Below are positions 23,150-34,365 of a stretch of 64,000 bases of DNA, piece by piece; positions within the stretch are counted from its first letter, which is position 1, and every line of letters begins with the position of its first letter. Below the pieces are notes generated by a model. It worked only from the letters and a program-made list of their open reading frames with translations, ran no database searches and was not told the origin of the DNA. A program made the translations under genes and the position numbers. Origin of the DNA: Opeltia flavorubescens (taxonomy: Eukaryota; Ascomycota; Lecanoromycetes; Teloschistales; Teloschistaceae); the NCBI GenBank assembly GCA_000442125.1, contig KE546965.1, forward strand, positions 1,984,001-2,048,000, given 5' to 3'.

Positions 23150-23763
23150 GGCGGCGGAGGGGAAAGCGGAGAGCTCTTAAAGGAGGCCGGAACCTGCGGT
23201 TCCTTTGGAAGTTGGACCTGAATGCGATTGGAATCGGGCACCCAATTGAAAGCTTCTTTCAATTAAAGTTCAGAGTATACTCAATGGCAAGATCCATGTT
23301 GGGGTAAAAACCGTTCGAGGTTTGGCTCTCCAAGATGTTCAAGCAGATAACCTGCGAGAGACTTCGATGGGGGTGGGTGACGTAGGTAGGGTCGAGGGCC
23401 GGAAGTTTTCCGTCGGCTCGTCTCGAAATTCCATGTACACAAACTTTACACTTCGTCTGTTTGAAGGCTGACTGTGGGTGACAGCTTAAGAAGCTACATC
23501 GAGACGACGACTTTATTGTAATTCAATACTTGAGCCATCACCTCGTCCGTTGGCTGGGCACCACGATACCTACAAAGACCACGGTCTTCGACGTATCGAG
23601 CACGCGATTGTCGGGCGATTCCTGTGAACTCGAATCAAAATAATTATTCACTGAGGGAACCGAAGCAAAGCGCCACCGCTGAAAGAATGATTCTCCAGTA
23701 TCAAGATATGAATTATATCCTGCATGCCTAGGACTATTATGTCGAGATACATCCCGCGGTACC
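23150..23763. other. Promoter region of RCF2
   Basis: About 600 bases between RCF2 and the flavoprotein gene, which is transcribed away on the same strand and ends here. No distinct site recognised. Confidence 0.4.
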
Positions 23764-24653
23764 CTACTTGGCAACATCACAAGCATAACGCTCACCCTTC
23801 CGATTCTCCTCCTCCACCCACTCTTTCAAATACTCCGGAGTCCCTTTACGCATATTTGTCGGCGCCTCAACCGGCTTTCCCATCGTCAAATACGTTGGCA
23901 CAACTCCTGTCCAAACCCCCTTCCTCATCTCCTCATCCTTCAAATCCTTTCGATCCTCTCCCGTCGTCCCCGCTCTCACCTTTGCGCTCGCACTCTCAAT
24001 TTCTACGCGCAGGATACCTGTGCTTTTCAGCTCCGAGGATGTGGGCGGTACGCGCGAATTCTCCCAACGGGAGGGAACGAGATTGTTGGTGATAAGCTGC
24101 ATGGCGTGGGAGCGCTCGGCATCGTCGGTCACGAGGTGGGCATGGCCGAAAATGACCGCGGAGCGATAGTTGCAGCTGTGGTTAAAAGGTGTGAGGGCGA
24201 GAACGAAGCCGTCAAGCTGGGTAGCGGCGACGCAGACTGGGATGCCATTATCTGAGGGAGATCCTGCACCTTCAGATCCTTCACCTGCATCCGTGGGTTT
24301 GGCTAGACGCATCATGCGGGCGGAGATGGACCCATGAAGATAGACTATGCGGCTCTCGCTTTTGTCTTCGAGCGGAGTATCAGGGTAGCTGCTTGTGCAG
24401 CCAAGCATGGGCAAGATAACAGGAAAGACGGTCTTGCCTTCTTCGGCGGGAGCGGTGAAGGAGACATGGACGAGAGGAGTCTCGTCTACGATTGTGTTGA
24501 TGGTCTTGAAATCATATTTCCCTTTACAGAAGGGAGTACAATGTATCAGTGTGATGCTGTCGGATCTTGCAGCATCATGGATTTTGATTCACCTCTGGCT
24601 CTGTATCTGTTGACAGCATTGGTTTTTGTCTTTTCCCACCCTTGACTTTCCAT
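23764..24653 (-). CDS. Pyridoxamine 5'-phosphate oxidase-like FMN-binding protein
   Basis: Exons 24653-24593 and 24521-23764 (intron 71 bases) give 272 residues. The short first exon joins AVNRYRAR to GKYDFKTINTIVDETPLVHV; the R-x-x-RG-x-YD start is the signature of the Pyridox_ox_2 split-barrel family. FPVILPMLG and RIVYLHGSISARMMRL follow, the latter carrying the HG-S/R segment that binds the FMN phosphate, then VCVAATQLDGFVLALTPFNHSCNYRSAVIFGH. Such proteins bind FMN and are often annotated as flavin-nucleotide-binding; the reaction is not established. The gene is divergent from the NDH-2-like gene with only 213 bases between start codons, so the two may share a promoter and possibly a redox context. 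Confidence 0.85.
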
Positions 24654-24866
24654 GGCCCTATATTTTTGGCTGGAAGTTACTTCATCCAGAGGTGTGACGA
24701 GTCAGAATGCATGCTGTCAGTGTAAGCTTAGGGTTAGGTCATCACCTTGCTGGTGTGGGTGGCAACATGCCGTCAGCCTCTTCAAGATGGAGAGGGTGTT
24801 GACATTGAAAAGGACTAGATGTCCTTGAAATAATGAGTCTCCCTCGTCGAAACTAGTCTGAAAGGA
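24654..24866. promoter_or_regulatory. Shared intergenic promoter of two flavoprotein genes
   Basis: 213 bases separate the start codons of the PNPOx-like gene (minus) and the NDH-2-like gene (plus). The arrangement allows a bidirectional promoter; no specific operator is recognisable. Confidence 0.45.
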
Positions 24867-26150
24867 ATGTCTCAGCCCAAAATCGTAATCATCGGTTCTG
24901 GCTGGGCCGGCTTCTACCTGGCAGAATACCTCTCCACATCCACGTACTCTATCACGATCGTCTCACCCCGCAGAACGTCGGCGTATACACCACTCCTCGC
25001 CTCAGCAGCTTGCGGTCTCTTCAACTTCTATCTGGCTGAAGAGCCAGTCAGGAGTAAGCATCGAAAATGCCGCTTCATCAAAGCCAACGTGCTTGGCGTA
25101 AATTTTGATGTGAGAAGTATACACTGCGCACCTGCCTTTGAGGATGACGAGGATGTGAGCAATGAGACGTTCGATCTGCATTACGATTTCCTTATGCTTG
25201 CGCCTGGATGTATACCCAATACCTTCAATACGCCAGGAGTGGCGGAGAACGCGCTTTTCATGAAAAATGTCAGTGACGCCATGGCTGTAAGGAAACTGCT
25301 TTTCGATCTTCTCGAGAAGGCTTCTTTGCCGAATTGCCCTGTTGAGCGGAAGCGCGAGCTTCTTCATGTCGCTATTGTAGGCGGTGGGCCAACTGGTGTA
25401 GAGATAACAGCCGAGCTTGATGACTTGGCGCACAAAGAATTGAAGGACCTCTACCCTGAAGTGGCGGAATACTTGCAAATAAGTATCTACGATGTCGCAC
25501 CTTTCATCCTTGGTGCGTATGACCAGAAGCTCCACGAGTATGCCAACGAGGCTCTGTTGAGGCGGAAAATCGGTATCGAGACCAATAGTCGTATTGAGAA
25601 AGTCGACAAGCATGCTCTTTATATCAAAGACAAAGGTCGAATACCGTATGGGATGCTGTTGTGGGTGACAGGGAACAAGGCAGTTCCTCTTGTGACTGAC
25701 CTCAACGTCAAAAAGACAGAAAAGGGTCTCACCCGCATCCTAACGGACAGTCGACTGCGAGTACTCAAATCGAAGGATTCTGCCGAAGTCTTTGACAACG
25801 TGTTCGCTCTTGGAGATGCAGCGGATATCGAGGGGAGCTCCTTGCCAACTACCGCCGAGGTTGCTGTTCAGAAAGCGAAATTTCTTGTCAATTTTTTCAA
25901 TTCCCAATACACCGCGCAGCATTCGTCGACGCCATTCACTTATAAAGAGACGCAGCTGGTTTCTTACATTGGCTCGCGTGATGGAATCATCGCCGGCAAA
26001 GGAGACAAGGAAGGGTGGACCGGCAGGTCAGCTTGGCTGGCCTGGCGAAGCGGAAGCGTCATGTGGACGAGAAGCTGGCGGAATCGGGCGATGATCATAC
26101 TAACATGGATAGTCAACGTACTTTTTGGAAAGGAAATTGCGAAGATGTAG
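24867..26150 (+). CDS. NDH-2/FSP1-like FAD-dependent NAD(P)H dehydrogenase
   Basis: Intronless, 427 residues. Two dinucleotide-binding Rossmann motifs are clear: KIVIIGSGWAGFYLAEYL at residues 4-21 for FAD and HVAIVGGGPTGVEITAEL near 170-187 for NAD(P)H. ALGDAAD near residue 315 is the conserved FAD-contacting GD motif, and the C-terminus (SAWLAWRSGSVMW, then a hydrophobic ILTWIVNVLFG) is the amphipathic membrane-association end of type II NADH:quinone oxidoreductases. Unlike yeast Nde1 or Ndi1 it has no mitochondrial presequence before the first Rossmann fold and no EF-hand insertion. It could be a cytosolic or peripheral membrane quinone reductase. Lack of introns is unusual among its neighbours. 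Confidence 0.88.
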   Translation: MSQPKIVIIGSGWAGFYLAEYLSTSTYSITIVSPRRTSAYTPLLASAACGLFNFYLAEEPVRSKHRKCRFIKANVLGVNFDVRSIHCAPAFEDDEDVSNETFDLHYDFLMLAPGCIPNTFNTPGVAENALFMKNVSDAMAVRKLLFDLLEKASLPNCPVERKRELLHVAIVGGGPTGVEITAELDDLAHKELKDLYPEVAEYLQISIYDVAPFILGAYDQKLHEYANEALLRRKIGIETNSRIEKVDKHALYIKDKGRIPYGMLLWVTGNKAVPLVTDLNVKKTEKGLTRILTDSRLRVLKSKDSAEVFDNVFALGDAADIEGSSLPTTAEVAVQKAKFLVNFFNSQYTAQHSSTPFTYKETQLVSYIGSRDGIIAGKGDKEGWTGRSAWLAWRSGSVMWTRSWRNRAMIILTWIVNVLFGKEIAKM

Positions 26151-26831
26151 ATAGGACGACCGATCCTTTGTATATACTCTCCACTCCTGTCGGCCTGGAG
26201 CCATAGGTACGAGCGATGTTGTTGCACGGTATTAGAGGAACATCAAACGTGCGTCGAACAGTTGCTGAAATTAGTCGAAAGATTCCATTTTCATCAAATT
26301 GAAGCTGTTTTTCGAAGGGGTCGTCAAGTGAAAAAGCCAGTTCGCTTTTTCCATCATCCATGTGGGGGCTTGCAATCCTAACCTCTGAGCCTGGAATTGC
26401 GGTATAACCCATGTTTAGAGAAGTCGTGCCTTTTGACAAGCAATTAGGACATGTAGACGGTAAAGGGGTTTTGTTTCAGCCATGATATCAGCCATGAGGA
26501 TGAGCAAATTAAATTGGGAACGGACGACTGGTCGCGTGCAGATCATTGAGCCTAAACACGACATCACGTGGTAACGGTAACTATTCGTCTTCCCTAACGA
26601 AGAGCTGGTATCGACACGAAATGCCCGTTTACTTGATAAACAACGACGAGTGATGAGAACAGTATTTGATGAATATCATATGTATGTACAAATGTGGTAA
26701 TAGATCTCCAAAATCGCCAATGAACTCAATGATCGACTATCTTATGCTCCATTTTGTGCGTCGAGCGCAACAACTACTCTGCCTACTCGTGTTCCCACCA
26801 CAAACATCGCGTAGACCTCAAAACCATACCT
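26151..26831. other. Convergent 3' flanks
   Basis: Between the NDH-2-like gene and the cutinase. A 108-codon minus frame (26113-26439) overlaps the end of the NDH-2-like gene and shows no known motif; I regard it as chance. Confidence 0.4.
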
Positions 26832-27641
26832 CTAAGACACACCAGTTGCACTGGAGATGAAGGCGGCAGCTTCGGCGGCATTTTTCCCATACGACAAATG
26901 TGCAGATGTAATCTGGAATGTACGAGGTGTTCCGCAAACGCCATCACCCTGGGCACAGAACTCCTTCAACTTTGCGGCCGGGACATTGGCAACAGCTTGT
27001 CCGTTTTGTGGGTCACCGAAGATGACAGCTACAATCAATAGATTAGATTATGTTTGGTGCGAGTATATTTGAAGGATTCTAGCTTACCTGCTGCTGGAGA
27101 GAGGGAAGAAGCTGCCTTGTGCACAACAAATCCTCCTTGAGAATACCCAGAGAGAACAATCTTGGTGCTGGGGCATTGTTGCAGTGCTTGTTGAGCCAAA
27201 GAGGTCATCAATGCTCCGCCCGTACCACCTTGCTGGGCGTTACCCTATGCAATCACGTTAGCTGCGTATCATCACTACTGTCCCAGGCTGTGGGTCATGA
27301 CTTACAGCAGCATCGGCCGGGTATGGCACCCCTTGGTAATTGACTTGACCGGGGAGATTGGATTGCAATGCCTTCTGCAGGGGAGGGCCGATGACACTGC
27401 CAATATTTCCACTCTCTCCGGTCCCACGGGCAAATATCACGGTGATTGCCTTGCAAGGAGCTTTGTTCGTCACATCATTCGCGGTGTTCGAGCTGCTGCC
27501 ACCTCCACCCCCACCTGGGGGAAAGGAGGGGAATGTAAAAGCCGGTGCGGCAGCAGCCTCCCGTTTAGATGGAGGCAATGCGTTGGGGAGAGCTGTGGCT
27601 GTTGCAGCTAGGGCAAGGAGAATGGAATTGGTGAAAAGCAT
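26832..27641 (-). CDS. Cutinase (CE5 family), secreted
   Basis: Exons 27641-27306, 27244-27088 and 27028-26832 (introns 61 and 59 bases) give 229 residues. Signal peptide MLFTNSILLALAATATALP, a short pro-region, and a six-glycine linker precede the alpha/beta-hydrolase domain. CKAITVIFARGTGESGNIG is the oxyanion-side strand with the first disulphide Cys; the nucleophile is in KIVLSGYSQGG, the catalytic Asp in FCAQGDGVC and the His in ITSAHLSYG. It should hydrolyse ester bonds of plant cutin or other polyesters outside the cell. The poly-Gly linker between pro-region and domain is unusual for cutinases, which normally lack a spacer. A TATACATATA-like stretch sits about 40 bases upstream of the ATG. 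Confidence 0.94.
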
Positions 27642-29909
27642 TTTGATAGTGAGTGTAGTGAAAAGTTTGGTGTCGAACCAAAGGAGTATATGTATAATGG
27701 AAGGAAAATGGAAGATGAGTTTGGATGCTGGAGAAGGAGAATCGGCTCATACTTATATCCATTCTGAACTTCTATTCTCAACGCTCGAACGAATAATGCC
27801 TGGCCTTGACAAGGGCTACGAAACGAGGCCAGGGACCCTCGTAGTATAGCGAGTACCGGATCATGGATCGAGCCTTCAAAGTGTGATTCAAGTGTGATAT
27901 TGAAGGGCTTAGGCGCTAGCGGCCAGGCCATTAGTAAGGGATACCTTGTAGATTTCCCCTCATTAAGATGCCGCTGAAATAGTCCCCGTCAATCCATGTA
28001 AGAGATCAACGATGATTGCTTCGGCTTGTGGCAGCAACGCATATTGATTTTTCACAAGTGGGAGTGATGGATGTCATGGCCCGTGCTTCTGCAGATGTAT
28101 GGATGCTTGTGTCGACGTTGCTGCATCCTCAATATCGACTTGAGACTCCAAGGGGTAGGTGAAGACGAGTTCGGTTAACAATCTTGAAACATGTCAAGGA
28201 TCTGGCTGTCAACCTTAATTTCTTCCCAAGATTACCGAACGCCTTGGCTGCCACCAGTGCCGGCAGTTGTGGCTGAAGGCCCTGCAGCCAACTTTCTGCC
28301 TCGGTACACCATCGTCTACAGGAACTTGCATGCATCTTCTGCATCTTGAGCTTGTCACAACATCCATGAGCTTCGATCCATTGGCTTCTAGTGGCGGCAT
28401 CTCACAGCGGGGCTTCGCGGGAAGGGTCCGATCACCGTTGAGTCGTGGAGACGTATCAAGATTTTGCATATCCCAGGGTCGATTCAAGGATCGAGTACCT
28501 GAATTCGTCACCCTGTCAAGCCTGTTCCTTGCCTATGGTTTTAGACAATTTTGGAGACTGTACAGCTTCGGACTCCGATCAGACAAACCGTTTGACAACA
28601 CTTTTAGTCCACTACAAAGGCTGTCTATAGTGTAGTGTGTGCCTTCAGCTCAGCATGAGGGAGCATATCATCTCTTCTAAAATGTAACATCAGCATGTGA
28701 AGCAGAATTGGAAACAATGAACTCAAGCTCGTTTCCATTAGAATACCCGTACCGATTTTCGATGCTGGCCATGAAAGCTACGACCAACATATCGTACCTT
28801 GTAAAATAGCATCACTAAAACGTCCCCCTACCCATGCGAGTTCCCAAGCGCCGAGGTGAAGAGATATCCATGAACAATAGATGACTTTTCTGCTGTGCAA
28901 AAATCTATTCGCTACCCTGCTCTTAGGGCGATGTCTCGATTCCACGGTTCCACGTCAAACCTAGCAAGAGTTCAGTAGACGAATCCTTAGTCGTTATATC
29001 CGAATAACCGATGTATCGACAATGTCGAATCGACCACACTGTCTACCACCCCAACGGCTTCATCGGCACGACTATGTGACCATTACCGATACCCTCGAGT
29101 CACTAGCAATAGCAACAATGGACTTGCATGAGCAGGGTATTCTACTTGTGCCGAGGAATAGTAATGGCTCGTCGAGTCAAAAACTGGAGTCTGAAGGGAT
29201 AGTCGCACCGCGGAAGAAGTAATTCGATTTGCGTCCCAATCAGTGCTATACAAAAGAATCTTTGTTGTGGATCACCGTCTTACCGTTCGTCCTCCACTCT
29301 GTCTCCTCGGTCTTTGATTAAGTCTACCATGCCGGCAATTGCTAGAGTAGAGACTGCCAGAGTAGTCGCTTTGTAAGCAGACTGGGGTCAGGAATGGTGG
29401 ACTATGAAATAGTGTGCAGTAGACTTCACTTCTTAACATGGTCTTACTTTTCCTAGACAAGATAATGTCGCTGCACAGACACGCAATTTGGAAAGGTACA
29501 CTTGCCAATTGAAAAAAGAGGAAGAGAGAGGGGGAACAAAGCTTTGCGGCAGGTAGAACTTGCACCGGTCAGGAATCATTGGTTGCCGTCGAGTGGCAAC
29601 TTTTTGTGAGCGGAAAGTAGGTTCTCGAATACCATGCCGAATAGGAAAGACAACGTTCAGTTGAGGTGACATGATCATAGAGCTCTACACGATGACTCTC
29701 AGCGACCGGAGATTACACGACTTATGATCTCGTCAGACATGTACCTCGGTCGATGAGCTAAAGATCAGTCATAGGTAGATAACACGCCTCAGCTCCATCG
29801 TGCGAGTCTCTTGGACAAGTTGTTGGACATTGAAAGAAACATGCTTCTTACGGCAGCGCCATCATCGCACATTTCGTTCCGAGTTTGAATCGGCAGCTGT
29901 CCTGGCCGT
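27642..29909. other. 2.3 kb gene-poor region
   Basis: Cutinase promoter at the left. Overlapping frames at 28129-28635 on both strands and small frames near 29022-29222 and 29272-29678 show no domain. No repeats recognised by eye. Confidence 0.4.
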
Positions 29910-30857
29910 TCATATGGCTACCAATTCTTCATCGCTGTCGTCCATCATGGCACGAACAATGCTCTTGCCTTCTTTACAGTCTTCGTCGTTATAAAATTTC
30001 AGCCCGTACGTCAGCAAGAACTTGGCAGAATGTCCAAAGTTCGCCTTGATCCAGTCTAATTCTGCCTCAGAAAAGTAGCGGTCGGCAAAGTGAGAGGTCG
30101 GGTCAGATTCCAAGTCGCGTTGGAATGAGTCAAGGCTGTCATCATCGTCTTCGCTCTCTTCCTCCATCAGACCCCGAAGAATACGTCGTCCCTCATCCCG
30201 GTCTTCGTCTTTGTAGATTGACAACCCATAGCTACGAAGAAAGTGGAACTCCCCGCCATAGTTGTCTTTCAGCCACGCCTTCTCGGTATGCGTTAGACTT
30301 GTGTCACTATTGACCGCGTTGACAGATGCTGCAGGTTATTGTCGACCGAGCTCTGCTCGATATGAATCCCAAGATGCTCTCTCGTTAGGTGGCCAGTTGG
30401 CGCGGATGAAGTAGGCAGTATTGGGTTCAAGGCTCGATTGCTTTGCAGATTGACCCCGGAGTCGAAGGCGATAAAGCACATTACGATCCAAAAGGCCAAC
30501 GCATGCTCCGGTGTTTGGTGCAGTGATTTTGGACGTGCTGGCTCCGAAATCCATCAGACATTGGTAGTCGTCGAACATTGGATATCCAAGGATGTTGCAT
30601 AGTGCACTCGGAGCATGGAGGACGTCGCGGAGCAAGATGTGACCTTGGTGAACAGCGCCATTGCGGGTTGGATGTGTCTTAGTTGGAAGTTGGACATCAC
30701 CTATTCCAGCTGCCTTGACGCGTGCACCATTGCCATCTTCGAAAGTTGTAGCGAAAGGCGCCAAAGAAATAAACCAGTCCCGATGGTTAGCCACATGGAC
30801 GTCAGAATTATTTGAGAAGATCCAGTCAATATCGTAGGCTGGTTTTGACGGAGGCAT
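29910..30857 (-). other. Ty1/copia Gag-Pol-related relic with tandem C-terminal repeats
   Basis: The N-terminal 170 codons resemble the protease-proximal part of Ty1/copia Gag-Pol (WIFSNNSDVHVANHRDW, then GIGDVQLP, then HILLRDVLHAPSALCNILG), a segment that recurs in fungi as a stand-alone host-type gene. The C-terminal part holds two related repeats of about 45 residues built on W-(L/I)-K-x-N-(Y/F)-G, YGL-x-x-Y and EG-x-x-I-(L/V)-R. No reverse transcriptase, integrase or long terminal repeats lie around it. The reading frame appears disturbed about once, so it may be a decayed domesticated copy. Age cannot be estimated without relatives. Confidence 0.55.
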
Positions 30858-32093
30858 GAGTACAGGGAACCTGTTTCAAAAGAGATCAATGGAGACCTAT
30901 TTGTATCGAAGATAGCCAGGTGAGTAGCGGTTGAAGACTGATCATTCGACCAACAAAAGCCTACTGTTGGGTTTGCCTGCCTCTTATTAATCCCATCGAT
31001 TGCATTGACGTTCATGAAGCGCAATGAGAGCAAACAATGTGCCCCGCACTGCCATTTTACATCCAACAGAATGAAACTGTCGAACCCATATTCAACAGAT
31101 CATATTCGGTAATTCGATGCTTCGTCCTAGAGTAAAAGATCGATCGCCCAAGGTAAAAACGTCTTCGTATGTTGTACTGGAGGATGACATCTTTGAATGT
31201 GAGAGCTGCCTGTCTTTACCGATGTCAATAGCATAATTCCTTGTCGTCCGAGCCTTGCCCAGCGTTCGATGGCATCGAAGCCCTTCTTGGCGCGCCACAT
31301 CTGGTTAGCTTAAAGCGTCATGTACCCCACTTACCCCTGAGTTTCGGACTGGCGATGTCTTGTAAACGTCGCTTTGCTTTTTCTCTCTTTTTACTCAGCT
31401 TTCACGTGTCTCAAATTTTGTAGGAGATATCCCTTTTTGTTACATTCGGCTTACCTACTCTCTTAGTGTGTGTTCCTTAGTAGACACAGAGTGAACGTAC
31501 TACTGAGCATTGTAAAATGGTTTCGAGGACATTTCAATCCAAAAAAGAAACTATTACGTACTTCCTTCATGATTTTCAGCCTGTCAGTTATCTGTACTGG
31601 AGCGCGTATCCTCGCCAAGGCAGCCGGCGCGGCTGTTGGAATTGAAAGAGCCCGCTATGTATCATTCAAGTACTGTGTTATCAGTTTCGGTCTTTCCATC
31701 CGGTCTAGCAAGCAGGTGTATGTGCCATTTAGTGTGGGTGATCACGTGGGAACTCTCGGCCATTATTCGTCAAAAACTCCGTAATATATATTCCATTGCT
31801 GCTCCCGCGCCAATGGACCTATGTAAACATCACATAAGCTTCAGCTTGTAGGTACCATCCTAGCCTTCTTTATAGCTTTGTATCATGCAAAGGAAATCCC
31901 GTGTCCTTCGTGATGTGCAAACCTGAGGAAACTCGAACTGCACAATAATGATTAAAGTAGCCAAATCTCCTACCAGTATATAGTAACCTACTGGCTCTCT
32001 TGCTTTCTGGTCCCCACAGAAGTCTCAATTCATCTCCATAGGGAACCAAGACTCCTGGCTCAACGATATCTAGAAGCATTTGCTTGGGCTTTA
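30858..32093. other. Gene-poor region
   Basis: About 1.2 kb between the copia-related relic and the receptor gene. Frames at 30701-31066, 31092-31298 and 31470-31784 are shadows or chance. Nothing else recognised. Confidence 0.4.
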
Positions 32094-33743
32094 ATGGCGA
32101 CCAGATCACCCCCCGCCGGCGGGGATTTCAACAGAGCAAATGAGGTCTATGCCTTTACCTGGGCCATGTTGACTGTCTCAGTTTTATGCGTCATCGGGAG
32201 GATGTATACACGAGTCAAGCTGACGAGGAATGTATGGTGGGACGATTGGTGTATCTGCACAGCTCTGGTACGCTCATTTACTTCAGAAGGTAGCAAGTAT
32301 CGACATTGACTTGCACAGATAATCAATTTCATCATTTCGGCTATATGGACCGCCTATGCTCAGAAAGGCTACGCAAGACACATGAACTATCTGAGCTCTG
32401 CGCAGCTGTGGGATGCCGGGAAACTCAGTGTCATTTCCCGGTCCCTTTGTGTGCTCAGTATTGGAATAGCCAAAATATCAGTCGCTTTCCTCATCGAGCG
32501 GATTGCGGGCCCGAACCATTGGCGCAAATGGCTGCTTCGATTCATCTCCATCAGCATTGTTATCTCAGCCGGCATCACCTTTCTGCTCTTTTACCTGCAA
32601 TGTCAACCTGTCAAAGCGGGATGGGATAAAAGTATGATCAATGCCGGTACCGGGAAATGCTGGGATCCGATACCACTCACTAGGTAAGTTTGTACATCGA
32701 ACTGCTGGCCCTCACGGCTTCGATTACATGTGGATGTCTCTTTGGAATCTGTGGCTGCCCATAGATGGTTGGCATTCAGAAGTTGATCAAATTTTGCAGA
32801 TGGAACCAGGTCGTTGCGAGTGAGTTCCACAATACTCCGTGCTAGGTGCAAGTCGCGGGTGATCTGATCTCAGATCTATACTCCTGGTTATGTTTGCTAA
32901 TTCTTCTTTCAACAGGTTACTGGGCTTTCTTAGACTTCGCTCTTGCCTTCATACCCGTCGATATGGTATGGAAACTACAGCTCGCCACAAAGAAGAAGAT
33001 TATGTTGAGCATACTCCTATCTATGGGGATATTGTCAGTACAACCCCACCTGCAAGCATACCGTAGGAGCTAAACATGATACACGTACAGTGCCGGCATT
33101 TGCGCGGCAGTGAAAACATCTATAATACCCGTCACCATACGTAAGGAAAACGACGTGACCTGTACGTGCAATCTAAGATCATTGTCATGGAGGAAGATGC
33201 TTACGCCTTTGATAGGGTCCGCGGTACCGTTTTTCATGTGGGGAGGGTGAGTCGACATCTTATTGCGTTGCAGCAAGACATACCATTCTACAAATAACGA
33301 CAGCCTACGAGCCTTGATTCGCTGACGATAGATATAGCCTCGAAATGAATGTCATTATCATCGCCGCATGCATCCCCACTCTTCGCCCTTTGACCCTCAT
33401 TCTTTTCAACAGACCCGGTGCAGCTCAGTATCTTGGCGGTGGCAGATCGTCCCAGCCGCGCAGGAGTCATACCCAATACTATCGAGCAGACTCTTCCGGC
33501 CCAGCTCGCAGCGCAAAACGCCACGCCAGTGAAGTAATGGCAAATAAAGGCTCCGGCAGTACAACAGAATTGCGGACAACACAGAAAAGTCAGAGTACTC
33601 CGCCTTACAATGAGGATACGATTGATGTCAATAATGAAGTGTGGGTGGAAAGCGGAGACTGTTCGAAGGTGGATAATTGTCATGGTGATGAGGAACGAAT
33701 GGGAAGGATTCATACAAAAGTGGCTGGAGATGTTTGGGCATGA
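32094..33743 (+). CDS. Fungal rhodopsin-domain (Pth11-like) membrane protein
   Basis: Seven exons (32094-32267, 32319-32683, 32800-32819, 32916-33033, 33091-33154, 33197-33246, 33338-33743) give 398 residues. Seven hydrophobic helices occupy about residues 20-290. Family hallmarks are RMYTRVKLTRNVWWDDW after TM1, the Cys-containing loop CQPVKAGWDKS...CWDP, AFIPVDMVWKLQL at TM5, and FMWGGLEMNVIIIAACIPTLRPL around TM7. The last 100 residues are polar and disordered. Pth11-like receptors sense surface or plant cues in some pathogens; the ligand here is unknown. The 20-base third exon and the 42-base fifth intron are the weakest parts of the model, but together they keep the frame and rebuild the conserved TM5-TM7 region. 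Confidence 0.82.
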
Positions 33744-34365
33744 CATCTGTAGGAGCATAGAACCAAGCGGGATAGAAGTGGGCTACATAAGGATGGGAAA
33801 AATGGGAATGGAATGGGAGGCTGGGGAGTATCATTTCATTGAACACATTCATCGGCAGATCAAGATACCCTATTTGCTACGAAAAGCTGCTACTTGTAAA
33901 GCCGAACCGAGTCACTATGTGTTAAATTCAGTTAGTCTTGTCCCTCCTTCTCAATTTTCTTTCACTCTATAGTAGCAATTTTCGGAAAATATTGCTGGAT
34001 TGATATTAATCATAATGCCCCAATCTGCCAATGCACCTTCTTGCCGAAAGAAATGGGGGTAAAAAGTGTCTTGGAGCAACTGCACCTTCCGCGGCTACTT
34101 TGCTTAAGTCACGTCTCAGATTCAAAACGAACACTGCGAGCCTCTTTCTGGCCATCAAGGATTCTTCTCAGCCTCATTAGAACTGGTCAGATTTAATTTC
34201 ACTGACCTGGTCTTTTTCTGTAGTAGCCAGTCAGCCAAATATAGCCAGAAACGATCGATACAACTTCAACTAAGAGATCGAGGAAGAAACTTGTTTCAGT
34301 ACATACTCAGGTCTATGAACTACGAGGTAGCTGCTAACTATTGACGAGGCCAACACAGTGCCGCC
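33744..34365. other. Intergenic region
   Basis: 3' flank of the receptor gene and promoter of the DUF6601-like gene. No specific site recognised apart from a strong translation context at the next start (GCCGCCATGG). Confidence 0.4.

Noticed and set aside
26113-26439. 108-codon minus frame overlapping the end of the NDH-2-like gene
   Set aside because: One third of it is antisense to conserved coding sequence; no homology recognised.
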